This document shows, one piece after another, positions 1-9,888 of a stretch of 64,000 bases of DNA (its first letter is position 1; every line of letters begins with the position of its first letter). Below the pieces are notes generated by a model, which was not told the origin of the DNA, searched no databases, and saw only the letters and a program-made list of their open reading frames with translations. The DNA is from Micropterus salmoides (Eukaryota; Chordata; Actinopteri; Centrarchiformes; Centrarchidae): the NCBI RefSeq assembly GCF_014851395.1, contig NW_024041150.1, positions 51,503,779 through 51,567,778 of the forward strand, written 5' to 3'. The translations under genes were made by a program, and so were the position numbers.

Positions 1-561
1 AAACGCTGCAGGAAGCTCTTTGCATGTCAAATATTGCTGCAGCAGGTCTGATTTCCTCTTTCTTCTGTGGGTGTTTCGTGTGGTATCTCACTGCACATTC
101 TCTGCTGTCAGCAGTGTGATCAAGCATAAAATCATTTTCACTTTTGGAGTGAAAATGACCTATGAACAGAGAGAACCCTGTGCTGCCCCCTGCTGTCTGT
201 CTGTCTGCATGTACATGGTGCCCTCACCCAAAGTGCTTTACAAAGTGCGTCTCATCACAAAACAGTCTAAACATATATCTGGTTTTACAGCTGTTTCTAA
301 GGTTCCTGACTTTAGAGATAACTCGGAGCCAGTTGAGAGCAGGTCGTGGTGAATTTTGTTTCTAATAGTTTGAATTTTATCATTAAAGAGCTCATGAAGT
401 CGTAACTACTGAGAGCTATGGGAATACTTGGCTCAATAGAGCTGTGACTCTCTGTCAGCCTGGCTACAGTGCTGAAAAGAAACCTGGGGTGTTCCTATTT
501 TCCTCAATTAATGACGAGTAGTACGCTGCTCTGGCATTACGGAGGGCCTTCCTATAGTTTT

Positions 562-768
562 ACATTACATTTATTATATTACATTTATCTGACGCTTTTA
601 TCCAAAGCGACTTACAATTGCTATACGTGTCAGAGGTCGCACGCCTCTGGAGCAACGAGGGGTTAAGTGTCTTGCTCAGGGACACAATGGTGGATGTCTC
701 ACAGTGGGAATCGAACCCAGGTCTCCCACACCAAAGGCAAGCATCTTATCTATGCACCATCACCACCC
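562..768 (-). mobile_element. tRNA-derived SINE (V-SINE-like) nested in LINE A
   Basis: On the minus strand it has a tRNA-related head with a B-box-like ggttcgattcc, a central domain and a tail containing taagtcgctttggataaaag. The flanking LINE reads agtttt on both sides, a ~6 bp target-site duplication. LINE copies at 31975 and 62595 lack the insert. V-SINE assignment is from memory of the central and tail motifs. Confidence 0.75.
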
Positions 769-1909
769 AGTTTTTAAGACTATCTTGCCAAATTAAATGA
801 GAATTTTCCAGTTTGGTGGAACGCCAATTCCTCTCAAGTTTCCGCGATATTTGCTTTAATTTGCGAGTTTCAGTATTATACCATGGAGCTAACCGTCTTT
901 GTTTTATTATTTTCTTTTTTAGAGGGGCTACAGAGTCGAGTGTCATTCGCAGCGAGCCTGCAGCACTATCAACGAGATGATCGATTTGGGAGGGACTGAA
1001 ATTAGCATAGGAGTCCTCCATTACTTTGTGACTTGATAATGAATTTAGAGCTGATGGAATCGCATCCTTAAATTCAGCTACAGCACTATCAGACAGACAT
1101 CTTGTATAGAAATATTTGCCCAATGGTGTGTAGTTCAGCAATACAAACTCAAAGTTATCAAACAGTGGTCAGATAAAGAGGGATTCTGTGGGAACACTAT
1201 TAAATGTTCAATTTCAATACCATATACCAGAACAGGTCGAGGGTGTGGTTAAAACAGTGAGTCGGTTCATCAACACTCTGAGAGAAGCCGATGGAATCTA
1301 ACAGAGAGATAAACGTAGTACTGAAGCTGTCATTCTCAACGTCCACATGAATATTAAAATCCCCTGCATAATAACTTTGTCTGTTTTAAGGACTAAAGTT
1401 GACAAAATTGCAAATTCAGGTATGAATTCAGAGTACGGACCAGGTGCCTGGTACATTATAACAAAAAGAATTGGTTGCAGTGATTTCCAACTTTGGTGTG
1501 AAAGACTAAGAACAAGGCTTTCAAATGAGTTATAGTTTAGTTTAGGTTTAGAGCTGATTAATAGGCTAGAGTCGAAGATAGCTGCAACTCCATGTCCTCG
1601 GCCTGTGCCTCGAGGAATGTGAGTATTAATGACTGGGAGGGGTGGATTCATTTAGGCTAACATATTCTCCATCACCAGCCAGGTTTCAGTAAGACAAAAT
1701 AAATCAATATCATAATCTGATATTAGTTCATTTACTAGTACAGCTTTAGAAGAGAGAGATCTGATGTTTAAGAGTCCACATTTAAAATTCCTATTCGTTT
1801 GCACTATTGCTCTTGTGGTTTTAATTTTTATGAGGTTTTTATGCACAGCTCCTCTTCTGTTTACCTTTGATTTAAATAATTTAAATGGTCGGGGGACAGA
1901 CACTGTCAC
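746..1909 (-). pseudogene. LINE family 1 ORF2 endonuclease / pre-RT fragment, copy A
   Basis: Broken minus-strand frames carry apurinic-endonuclease-like landmarks: LLNIRSL and LTETWL near the N-terminus (1652-1909) and the linker before the RT with the APWYNTETRKLK motif (746-1141). Role in the family: nicks target DNA for target-primed reverse transcription. The reading frame is split into at least three pieces here; copy B keeps a longer piece. The last residues before the stop at 746 derive from the nested SINE. Confidence 0.75.
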
Positions 1910-2135
1910 TATGGGGTTTTCACTAAGAACTCCTGAAATGGAGGAGCAGAGAAGTGTGTTAGACTGCGACTCTGCGTAGGGTTTTGGGTGGGTAACTGCT
2001 GAATTAGAAGGGCAGAGAAGTGTGTTAGACTGCGACTCTGCCTCCTGGTCTCAACTCTGGGTTGTCATGGATTTGGTCCACTAATAAACTTGGCCAGATT
2101 TCTAGAAATGAGAGCTGCTCCTTCCCAAGTGAAAA

Positions 2136-2816
2136 CTACGGTGTCCGACATTGTTTTTGCATATGTACACACCGACTCAACATTAATCTTATGACCTCCG
2201 ATTGGCGTAACCAGGAGTCAATATCGCCGACGTGAATAACAATCTTATTGTATTTACGTTTATCCTTAGCCAGCAGTTTCAAATAAGACTCAATGTCGCC
2301 CCTCTGGCCCCAGGGATGCACTTAACTATGGCCGCTGGCTTCGCTAACTTCACGTTTCTCAAAATGGAGCTGCCAATGATCAGAGTTGGTTTCTCAGGGG
2401 TGTGTCGCTGAGTGGGGAAAATCTGTTAGAAACGTGAACAGGTTGATGGTGCCCATGGCTTTGAATAATTACAACTATTCCTCCTTCGGACAGTCACCCA
2501 ACCACCCCTTCCTGGCTGCACAGGAGATGCCGGGGGACGGCTACCAGAGGCAAACTCAGGCCGTTCCACACCGACTACCGGGACTGGCTAGCTACAGTAG
2601 CTAAAGACTGATCTACCAAGGTAGGAGGAGCTGGGCTTCTAAATCACTGAGCCTCGCCTCCATGTCTACAAATAAACTATACTTATTACATGTACCATGA
2701 CCGCTAAAGGAGGCAGAGGAGTAACTGAACATCTGACACACCGAGCAGGAGAAGTAGGAGAGAGAGAGGGAGAAGGAGAAGCCATCGCTAGCTGCTAAGC
2801 TAAAACTTTTGAACAA
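2136..2816 (-). pseudogene. LINE family 1 ORF1 fragments, copy A
   Basis: Two disconnected minus-strand frames (2136-2321 and 2613-2816) correspond to copy B ORF1 at 8923-9647: a Cys-containing N-terminus with a short predicted coiled coil (MEARLSDLEAQLL) and part of the SGNH-esterase-like domain around IVIHVGDID. Indels relative to copy B break the frame. Confidence 0.65.
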
Positions 2817-3025
2817 CTATGAGATTGAACAGCAGTCACTAAAAGATGGAAAGAACTGCAAGTGCTTAGGCAAAATTACTGTAAGAATAAGTGTTTACGG
2901 ACAGTTGGCTGCTGTAATCTAACAAATGTAACTGGTATTTAGCGAGAGCAGCACAACACGGTACCAACACACAAGCACCGGAAACGGAAATGAGTCAACA
3001 CGCTTACCGTCAGTACGTCAGCAAC

Positions 3026-5340
3026 GTCAGCTGACTGTAACTGTCTTCATTATCTAAATGTTGCTTTCCAGTTCTGTAAATGTGTTGCTTTCTGTTTAAC
3101 TTGCATCCTGCCAGGGTTGGTGCTAAAATAATCTGAGCTGTAGACTTGAGACTTATTCAATAGACAATATTCTCAATAAATTAGTCGACACAAATCATTT
3201 GAAAGTGGACGTTCAATGAACTGTTTCCATTCAACAATATTTGTTGTGGGTTTTCTGAAAAATGACAAGTTCTGATGGGTCCAAAATATAAACCAGCAAC
3301 TTCCAGCATCTTCTAAATACTGGGGGTGTAGAAAGTGCTGACATGTGTCATGACAAATTCATCAAATTCAATCAATGCAACACACACTCCAGCGACCCAC
3401 ACACAGCTGTCTCTTCATTTAAGTTAAAACGTTTCAACACTACTCAGAACGTAAATACAGATAAGCAGTATGATAACCTTACTGCCGTTGTTGCTGCAGT
3501 GGTCTGTGTGACGGGGGAGCAGAGGGCTCTGTGAGCGGGAGGCTGGCCGGCCTCACACGCTCCTCCCGCGGTTGGAGCAGGCTTCCACAGAGCTCCTCAA
3601 CCCAAAAACGTTCAAGCACATTTTTGTTCCGCCATCACTTTGTCACCTCAAAACTTCTCAGAAGTGGATTTAGTGATGAAATAAAGTATGAAAATTGTAA
3701 AATATAAAACTTCTGTCCGTGCGCAATGATGACGCAGTGAAAAGTGACGATTCTCTCTGACCAATCAGCAGTCTGCTGTGTTTTCACCTCACATTTTAGT
3801 ATCGCCTCAGCTCGCTTGGAACCTCGACGGTGATACGAAAAAAAAGTACCTGGAAGCAGGTACAGGTACAACTTTTCCACAATGGAAAACCCATTGTGCA
3901 GTGGAAAGGGGCTTTAATGTAAAGCTGGACTTAAAATAAGGCATGCTGGTTAGAAATTGTGTCCGACTTTCGCCGGAGTTGCAAAACGTCACAATGTCAC
4001 ATGACATTAAAACCTTGTGGGAGCAAGGTCGGCCGCAGTAACTTTTCTCTGGCTGCACAAAGGTGGAACCGCACTTTTGCCAGGTCTCTGAATTTTTCTT
4101 TGCAAATGCCACATGAGCTATGACTGCTTGACTGTAAGACTACTCATCAAGAAGAAGCATTAAATGCAGGAAGCAGAAGCTAACGGAGAAATATAAAGTT
4201 TTTTCAACTGTGTAGAATTTAAATATTGGCAGTTTTACCAAAGTTGATGGCGAGTCGAAAATGTGCTTCGGGATTGAGAAGCTCCACACGCGTCTGCGAG
4301 GTTAGCAGTGCCGGCCGGCCAGTCATGTCCATGGCTCTGTTCTCAGTCACTCAGACCACTGCTGCAGCAACAACAGAGCAGCGATGACAGAGGAAAGGCA
4401 GTGTTTCCCATATGTTCATTTATTTGTGGCGGTCCGCCACAATATCAACGCTAGCACATCCTCTCGCTCTCTCCCTCTCATGAACACCGCCAATGTCGGA
4501 GACCAAGCTTTAAAAAAGTTATTAGTAATGCTTTAAAGTAAATGATGTAGCCTACAGAACTTTCTCTACTAAGTTCCTGTCTAAAACTTTTAAGCACTTT
4601 GGAAAAATAAACTATAGAAGTAGTATGAAGTGGGACTGTTGCTTTATTATTATAAATAGACATTGTTAGTGTACAGTTGTGGTTATAGTACTTGCTTTTA
4701 ATTTTATTTATTTTCTATAATTCCAAAGAAAAAATCTTTGTTAAACAGTTAAAAGTGAAACAAAACAAAAACAAACCATCTCTGTGTGAGCTGTGATGGT
4801 TTCCTCTGTAGGTTTAATCACATCTGATTGCTGTAGAATCTAGTCTGAGTCCTGTTTCTGTATTGTGTCCCCTGCCAGCTGCAGGATCTGTCCCATATAT
4901 GTCTGAAATCTATCTAATATTTATTCAGCAGCTCTCAGATGAAGCTCTTCCTTCATGGTTGTGATGATGTTGTTGTCCTGTTTCACATCAACACACTCAG
5001 AGCTGGATGGAATACCCCAAGTTGACAGGGACATCTTTCAGTCCAGATACCAGAGCTGATCAACATCATGCTGATCTCGCTCTGACATCACTGATCAACA
5101 GGAATCAATAGGGAGTGTAGTCTTGTGTCTTCATCCGCCCTCCATCAGCTGCTTCACCTTCATTTTCTCTCTGATCCAGAGTCAGATTGGATCAAAGATC
5201 AAACAGATTGATCGGCCATCAGAGGATTTGGATCAGTGGAGCTGCTTCTGTTCCTGCTTCTCCCTAGAGAAGAAACAGAGGACAGTCAGACAGAGAAAAC
5301 ATAGAGACTCTGACGAGGAGTCCTCCGTCTGCATACTGAC
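3026..5340. other. Gene-free stretch of dispersed repeats (copy A)
   Basis: No gene seen. 3040-3240 and 3690-3900 match a dispersed repeat also found at 41215-41960. Around 3815-3900 is the sequence with aaaaaagtacctgg and a short palindrome at caatggaaaacccattg that is common in fish hAT-like elements. 4410-4470 (tggcggtccgccac) resembles another widespread fish hAT end and recurs in diverged form near 21765. Short frames here are not supported. Confidence 0.6.
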
Positions 5341-5666
5341 CTTTGACTCTGAGAACAACTGTTTTAAATCTCAGGATGTCTCCTTCTTTGTTGAAGACAT
5401 AGCAGCTGTATTCTCCTTCATCTGACTTTGGGGGATTTCAGGGTCAGACTGAGGTCTCCAGTTCCCAGAGTTCATCTCTGTTCGGTGTTTGTAAACCTGG
5501 TCCTGTTGGTCAGCCTGGTGAGAGCCGTTCAGACACACGTGGACTGTCTTTGTGGGTTCAGGGTAATAGCGTCTCCACTCCACTCTGACATCCTTAGGAA
5601 GGTCAACTGTGGTCTTGAAGGGCAGCAAGACAGACTCCGCCCCGTCCTCCACCTCCACCTGACACT
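5341..5666 (-). pseudogene. Ig V-set exon, copy A (frameshifted)
   Basis: Nearly identical to the intact V exon at 12214-12549 but 10 bases shorter (326 versus 336): an 8-base and a 2-base deletion in the second half destroy the frame before the YSC cysteine. Splice-like ends are kept: acceptor ccctcag on the minus strand and donor aaag followed by gtcag. It could be a real pseudo-exon or a sequencing-quality artefact of copy A, since other small deletions are spread through this copy. Confidence 0.8.
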
Positions 5667-5933
5667 CTGAGGGACAACAAAGCACAACATGAACTGCAGA
5701 CAGCAGCAGCAGTTTGAATAACTTTATTGACAGAAGCAGAAGAGAGCAGCAGCTAACAGGGGACAGAAACACAGGAAGCTGTTAGATCGGAGTCTTGATG
5801 CTGCTGGGATTGTTTTGTCCATGCTGCTTTACAGTAATGTCTCCTGTCAGTGTTGAGCTGCTGGACTTTTACATTCCAGAGAAGAAGCTTTCAAATGTTT
5901 TCATCTCTGTTCTGTAAATGAATCTCAGCTCCA

Positions 5934-6433
5934 NNNNNNNNNNNNNNNNNNNNNNNNNNNNNNNNNNNNNNNNNNNNNNNNNNNNNNNNNNNNNNNNNNN
6001 NNNNNNNNNNNNNNNNNNNNNNNNNNNNNNNNNNNNNNNNNNNNNNNNNNNNNNNNNNNNNNNNNNNNNNNNNNNNNNNNNNNNNNNNNNNNNNNNNNNN
6101 NNNNNNNNNNNNNNNNNNNNNNNNNNNNNNNNNNNNNNNNNNNNNNNNNNNNNNNNNNNNNNNNNNNNNNNNNNNNNNNNNNNNNNNNNNNNNNNNNNNN
6201 NNNNNNNNNNNNNNNNNNNNNNNNNNNNNNNNNNNNNNNNNNNNNNNNNNNNNNNNNNNNNNNNNNNNNNNNNNNNNNNNNNNNNNNNNNNNNNNNNNNN
6301 NNNNNNNNNNNNNNNNNNNNNNNNNNNNNNNNNNNNNNNNNNNNNNNNNNNNNNNNNNNNNNNNNNNNNNNNNNNNNNNNNNNNNNNNNNNNNNNNNNNN
6401 NNNNNNNNNNNNNNNNNNNNNNNNNNNNNNNNN
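5934..6433. other. Assembly gap (500 N)
   Basis: Exactly 500 N bases, a conventional placeholder length, so the true distance is unknown. Copy A of the duplication ends on its left edge. Confidence 0.99.
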
Positions 6434-6799
6434 ACCTCTTTGTTCAGCTTTGTTGTTTTTAGCTTAAGTCTGAAACGTCTTGATACTCAGTAACTTCTCG
6501 TTTCTAATCTCCTTCAAATTAAAAACATCCAGTTGTTTCCTTTTGTCACCTCACTGTGACCATTTGGACTGGACATTATGATTTGAAGCAGCAGCTGCAG
6601 AAATCAGCTCTAGGATCTTTGTTGATCACACTGGAGACATTATTATGTCGACTGCATGAAGGTGTGTCTGATTTTATTTTAGAAGATTTGTCAGTCACCT
6701 TTATGGTTGAGTCTTTTCCCAGAAACTATTTTTAGATCAAAAATATGTTGTAACTGATCTGAAGTTCCTTCCCTCTTGTTTAGATGCAGACAGACAGGT
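6434..6799. other. Unique spacer between gap and copy B
   Basis: AT-rich sequence with no gene, repeat or RNA that I can recognise. It is the only sequence visible between the gap and the hairpin that marks the start of the copy B similarity. Confidence 0.6.
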
Positions 6800-6857
6800 G
6801 CGTTTATGAACTGCAGTGAAACTGTCACATAACAGTTTCACTGCAGTTCATAAACGC
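6800..6857. repeat. Perfect 26-bp inverted repeat (hairpin)
   Basis: Arms 6800-6825 and 6832-6857 are exact reverse complements with a 6-base loop, cacata. The right arm overlaps the first bases of the copy B block. In copy A only the end of that arm is visible because the window starts inside it. Confidence 0.95.
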
Positions 6858-7419
6858 TGCAGGAAGCTCTTTGCATGTCAAATATTGCTGCAGCAGGTCT
6901 GATTTCCTCTTTCTTCTGTGGGTGTTTCGTGTGGTATCTCACTTCAAATTTCTCTGCTGTCAGCAGTGATGATCAAGCATAAAATCATTTTTCTACTTTT
7001 GGAGTGAAAATGACCTATGAACAGAGAGAAGCTCCTGTGCTGCCCCCTGCTGTCTGTCTGTCTGCATGTACATGGTGCCCTCACCCAAAGTGCTTTACAA
7101 AGTGCGTCTCATCACAAAACAGTCTAAACATATATCTGGTTTTACAGCTGTTTCTAAGGTTCCTGACTTTAGAGATAACTCGGAGCCAGTTCAGGGCTGG
7201 TCTTGGTGAATTTTGTTTCTAATAGTTTGAATTTTATCATTAAAGAAGCTCATGAAGTCGTAACTACTGAGAGCTATGGGAATACTTGGCTCAATAGAGC
7301 TGTGACTCTGTCAGCCTGGCTACAGTGCTGAAAAGAAACCTGGGGTTGTTCCTATTTTCCTCTATTAATGACGAGTAGTACGCTGCTCTGGCATTACGGA
7401 GGGCCTTCCTATAAGTTTT

Positions 7420-7626
7420 ACATTACATTTATTATATTACATTTATCTGACACTTTTATCCAAAGCGACTTACAATTGCTATACGTGTCAGAGGTCGCAC
7501 GCCTCTGGAGCAACGAGGGGTTAAGTGTCTTGCTCAGGGACACAATGGTGGATGTCTCACAGTGGGAATCGAACCCAGGTCTCCCACACCAAAGGCAAAC
7601 ATCTTATCTATGCACCATCACCACCC
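7420..7626 (-). mobile_element. tRNA-derived SINE nested in LINE B
   Basis: The 207-bp insert has a B-box-like ggttcgattcc (minus strand of 7565-7576) and the taagtcgctttggataaaag tail. The LINE target ataagtttt is followed by the insert and then agttttt, giving a ~6 bp duplication. It is the same event as the SINE in copy A. Confidence 0.8.
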
Positions 7627-8640
7627 AGTTTTTAAGACTATCTTGCCAAATTAAATGAGAATTTTCCAGTTTGGTGGAACGCCAATTCCTCTCAAGTTTC
7701 CGCGATATTTGCTTTAATTTGCGAGTTTCAGTATTATACCATGGAGCTAACCGTCTTTGTTTTATTATTTTCTTTTTTAGAGGGGCTACAGAGTCGAGTG
7801 TCATTCGCAGCGAGCCTGCAGCACTATCAACAAGATGATCGATTTGGGAGGGACTGAAATTAGCATAGGAGTACTCCATTACTTTGTGACTTGATAATGA
7901 ATTTAGAGCTGATGGAATCGCATCCTTAAATTTAGCTATGGCACTATCAGACAGACATCTTGTATAGAAATTTTTGCCCAATGGCGAGTAGTTCAGCAAT
8001 ACAAACTCAAAAGTTATCAAACAGTGGTCAGATAAAGAGGGATTCTGTGGGAACACTATTAAATGTTCAATTTCAATACCATATACCAGAACAAGGTCGA
8101 GGGTGTGGTTAAAACAGTGAGTCGGTTCATCAACACTCTGAGAGAAGCCAGTGGAATCTAACAGAGAGATAAACGTAGTACTGAAGCTGTCATTCTCAAC
8201 ATCCACGTGAATATTAAAATCCCCTGCAATAATAACTTTGTCTGTTTTAAGGACTAAAGTTGACAAAATTGCAAATTCAGGTATGAATTCAGAGTACGGA
8301 CCAGGTGCTCTGTACATTATAACAAAAAGAATTGGTTGCAGTGATTTCCAACTTTGGTGTGAAAGACTAAGAACAAGGCTTTCAAATGAGTTATAGTTTA
8401 GTTTAGGTTTAGAGCTGATTAGTAGGCTAGAGTCGATGATAGCTGCAACTCCATGTCCTCGGCCTGTGCCTCGAGGAATGTGAGTATTAATATGACTGGG
8501 AGGGGTGGATTCATTTAGGCTAACATATTCTCCATCACCAGCCAGGTTTCAGTAAGACGAAATAAATCAATATCATAATCTGATATTAGTTCATTTACTA
8601 GTACACCTTTAGAAGAGAGAGATCTGAGAGTCCACATTTA
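7604..8640 (-). pseudogene. LINE family 1 ORF2: APE-type endonuclease region
   Basis: A 237-residue open frame (7604-8317) holds the C-terminal half of an APE-like endonuclease: YRAPGP, AGDFNIHVD (the GDFN catalytic block) and the SDH histidine block, followed by the pre-RT linker with APWYNTETRKLKQ. The N-terminal half lies at 8318-8640 in other frames. The protein ends in residues read out of the nested SINE, so the polymerase half is cut off. In intact relatives this ORF nicks target DNA and reverse-transcribes the element. Confidence 0.8.
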
Positions 8641-8922
8641 AAATTCCTATTCGTTTGCACTATTGCTCTTGTGGTTTTAATTTTTATGAGGTTTTTATGC
8701 ACAGCTCCTCTTCTGTTTACCTTTGATTAAAAATAATTTAAATGGTCGGGGGGCAGACACCGTCACTATAGGGTTTTCACTAAGTAACTCCTGAAATGGA
8801 GGAGCAGAGAAGTGTGTTAGACTGCGACTCTGCGTAGGGTTTTGGGTGGGTAACTGCTGAATTAGAAGGGCAGAGAAGTGTGTTAGACTGCGACTCTGCC
8901 TCCTGGTCTCAACTCTGGGTTG

Positions 8923-9647
8923 TCATGGATTTGGTCCACTAATAAACTTGGCCAGATTTCTAGAAATGAGAGCTGCTCCTTCCCAAGTGAAAACTACGGT
9001 GTCCGACATTGTTTTTGCATATGTACACACCGACTCAACATTAATCTTAGTGACCTCCGATTGGCGTAACCAGGAGTCAATATCGCCGACGTGAATAACA
9101 ATCTTATTGTATTTACGTTTATCCTTAGCCAGCAGTTTCAAATAAGACTCAATGTCGCCCGCTCTGGCCCCAGGGATGCACTTAACTATGGCCGCTGGCT
9201 TCGCTAACTTCACGTTTCTCAAAATGGAGCTGCCAATGATCAGAGTTGGTTTCTCAGCGGGTGTGTCGCTGAGTGGGGAAAATCTGTTAGAAACGTGAAC
9301 AGGTTGATGATGACCCATGGCTTTGAATAATTACAACTATTCCTCCTTCGGACAGTCACCCAACCACCCCTTCCTGGCTGCACAGGAGATGCCGGGGGAC
9401 GGCTACCAGAGGCCAACTCAGGCCGTTCCACACCGACTACCGGGGACTGGCTAGCTACAGTAGCTAAAGACTGATCTACCAAGGTGAGGAGCTGGGCTTC
9501 TAAATCACTGAGCCTCGCCTCCATGTCTACAAATAAACTATACTTATTACATGTACCATTACCGCTAAAGGAGGCAGAGGAGTAACTGAACATCTGACAC
9601 ACCGAGCAGGAGAAAGTAGGAGAGAGGGAGGGAGAAGGAGAAGCCAT
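8923..9647 (-). pseudogene. LINE family 1 ORF1 with esterase-like domain
   Basis: Two overlapping minus frames form one broken ORF1. 9240-9647 gives the N-terminus: a CSVC motif, the MEARLSDLEAQLL predicted coiled coil and a Ser/Pro-rich linker. 8923-9318 gives the SGNH-esterase-like part with LIIGSSILR and IVIHVGD. A one-base loss near 9315 (compare copy C near 32840) separates them. The segment that carries RRDGIHP in copy C is deleted here (VVF joins directly to TWEGAAL), so the catalytic Asp/His block is absent. Confidence 0.7.
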
Positions 9648-9888
9648 CGCTAGCTGCTAAGCTAAAACTTTTGAACAACTATGAGATTGAACAGCAGTCA
9701 CTAAAAGATGGAAAGAACTGCAAGTGCTTAGGCAAAATTACTGTAAGAATAAGTGTTTAGCGGACAGTTGGCTGCTGTAATCTAACAAATGTAACTGGTA
9801 TTTAGCGAGAGCAGCACAACACGGTACCAACACACAAGCACCGGAAACGGAAATGAGTCAACACGCTTACCGTCAGTACGTCAGCAAC

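Larger units (their letters stand above)
258..3025 (-). mobile_element. Decayed L2/CR1-type LINE (family 1), copy A
   Basis: Read on the minus strand this is a non-LTR retrotransposon: ORF1 remnants (2136-2816), an APE-type endonuclease and the pre-RT region of ORF2 (746-1909), ending at 258 where homology to the plus-strand copy at 62519-63115 stops. The reverse-transcriptase core and 3' UTR are missing. The 5' end is set near 3025 because copies A, B and C all lose similarity just after the shared gcaac. A SINE interrupts it at 562-768. Many frameshifts make it inactive. Confidence 0.85.
1..5933. repeat. Copy A of a near-identical tandem duplication
   Basis: This block is near-identical, in the same orientation, to 6852-12821. 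It begins at the window edge, so its true left end is not visible, and it stops exactly at the N gap. It is 37 bases shorter than copy B. The differences I see are mostly small deletions in copy A, for example one missing a near 557 and the 8- and 2-base losses in the Ig exon. It contains a LINE with nested SINE, dispersed repeats and an Ig V exon. Real tandem duplication and uncollapsed haplotype are both possible. Confidence 0.95.
7115..9888 (-). mobile_element. Decayed L2/CR1-type LINE (family 1), copy B
   Basis: Same element as copy A with longer frames: 5' UTR about 9648-9888, ORF1 8923-9647, ORF2 endonuclease from about 8640 down to 7604, then pre-RT sequence to 7115 where it is truncated or recombined. 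No reverse-transcriptase catalytic core is present, so it cannot be autonomous. A SINE sits at 7420-7626. Confidence 0.85.

Noticed and set aside
5918..6493. 191-codon frame across the gap
   Set aside because: Almost entirely N bases; no coding evidence.
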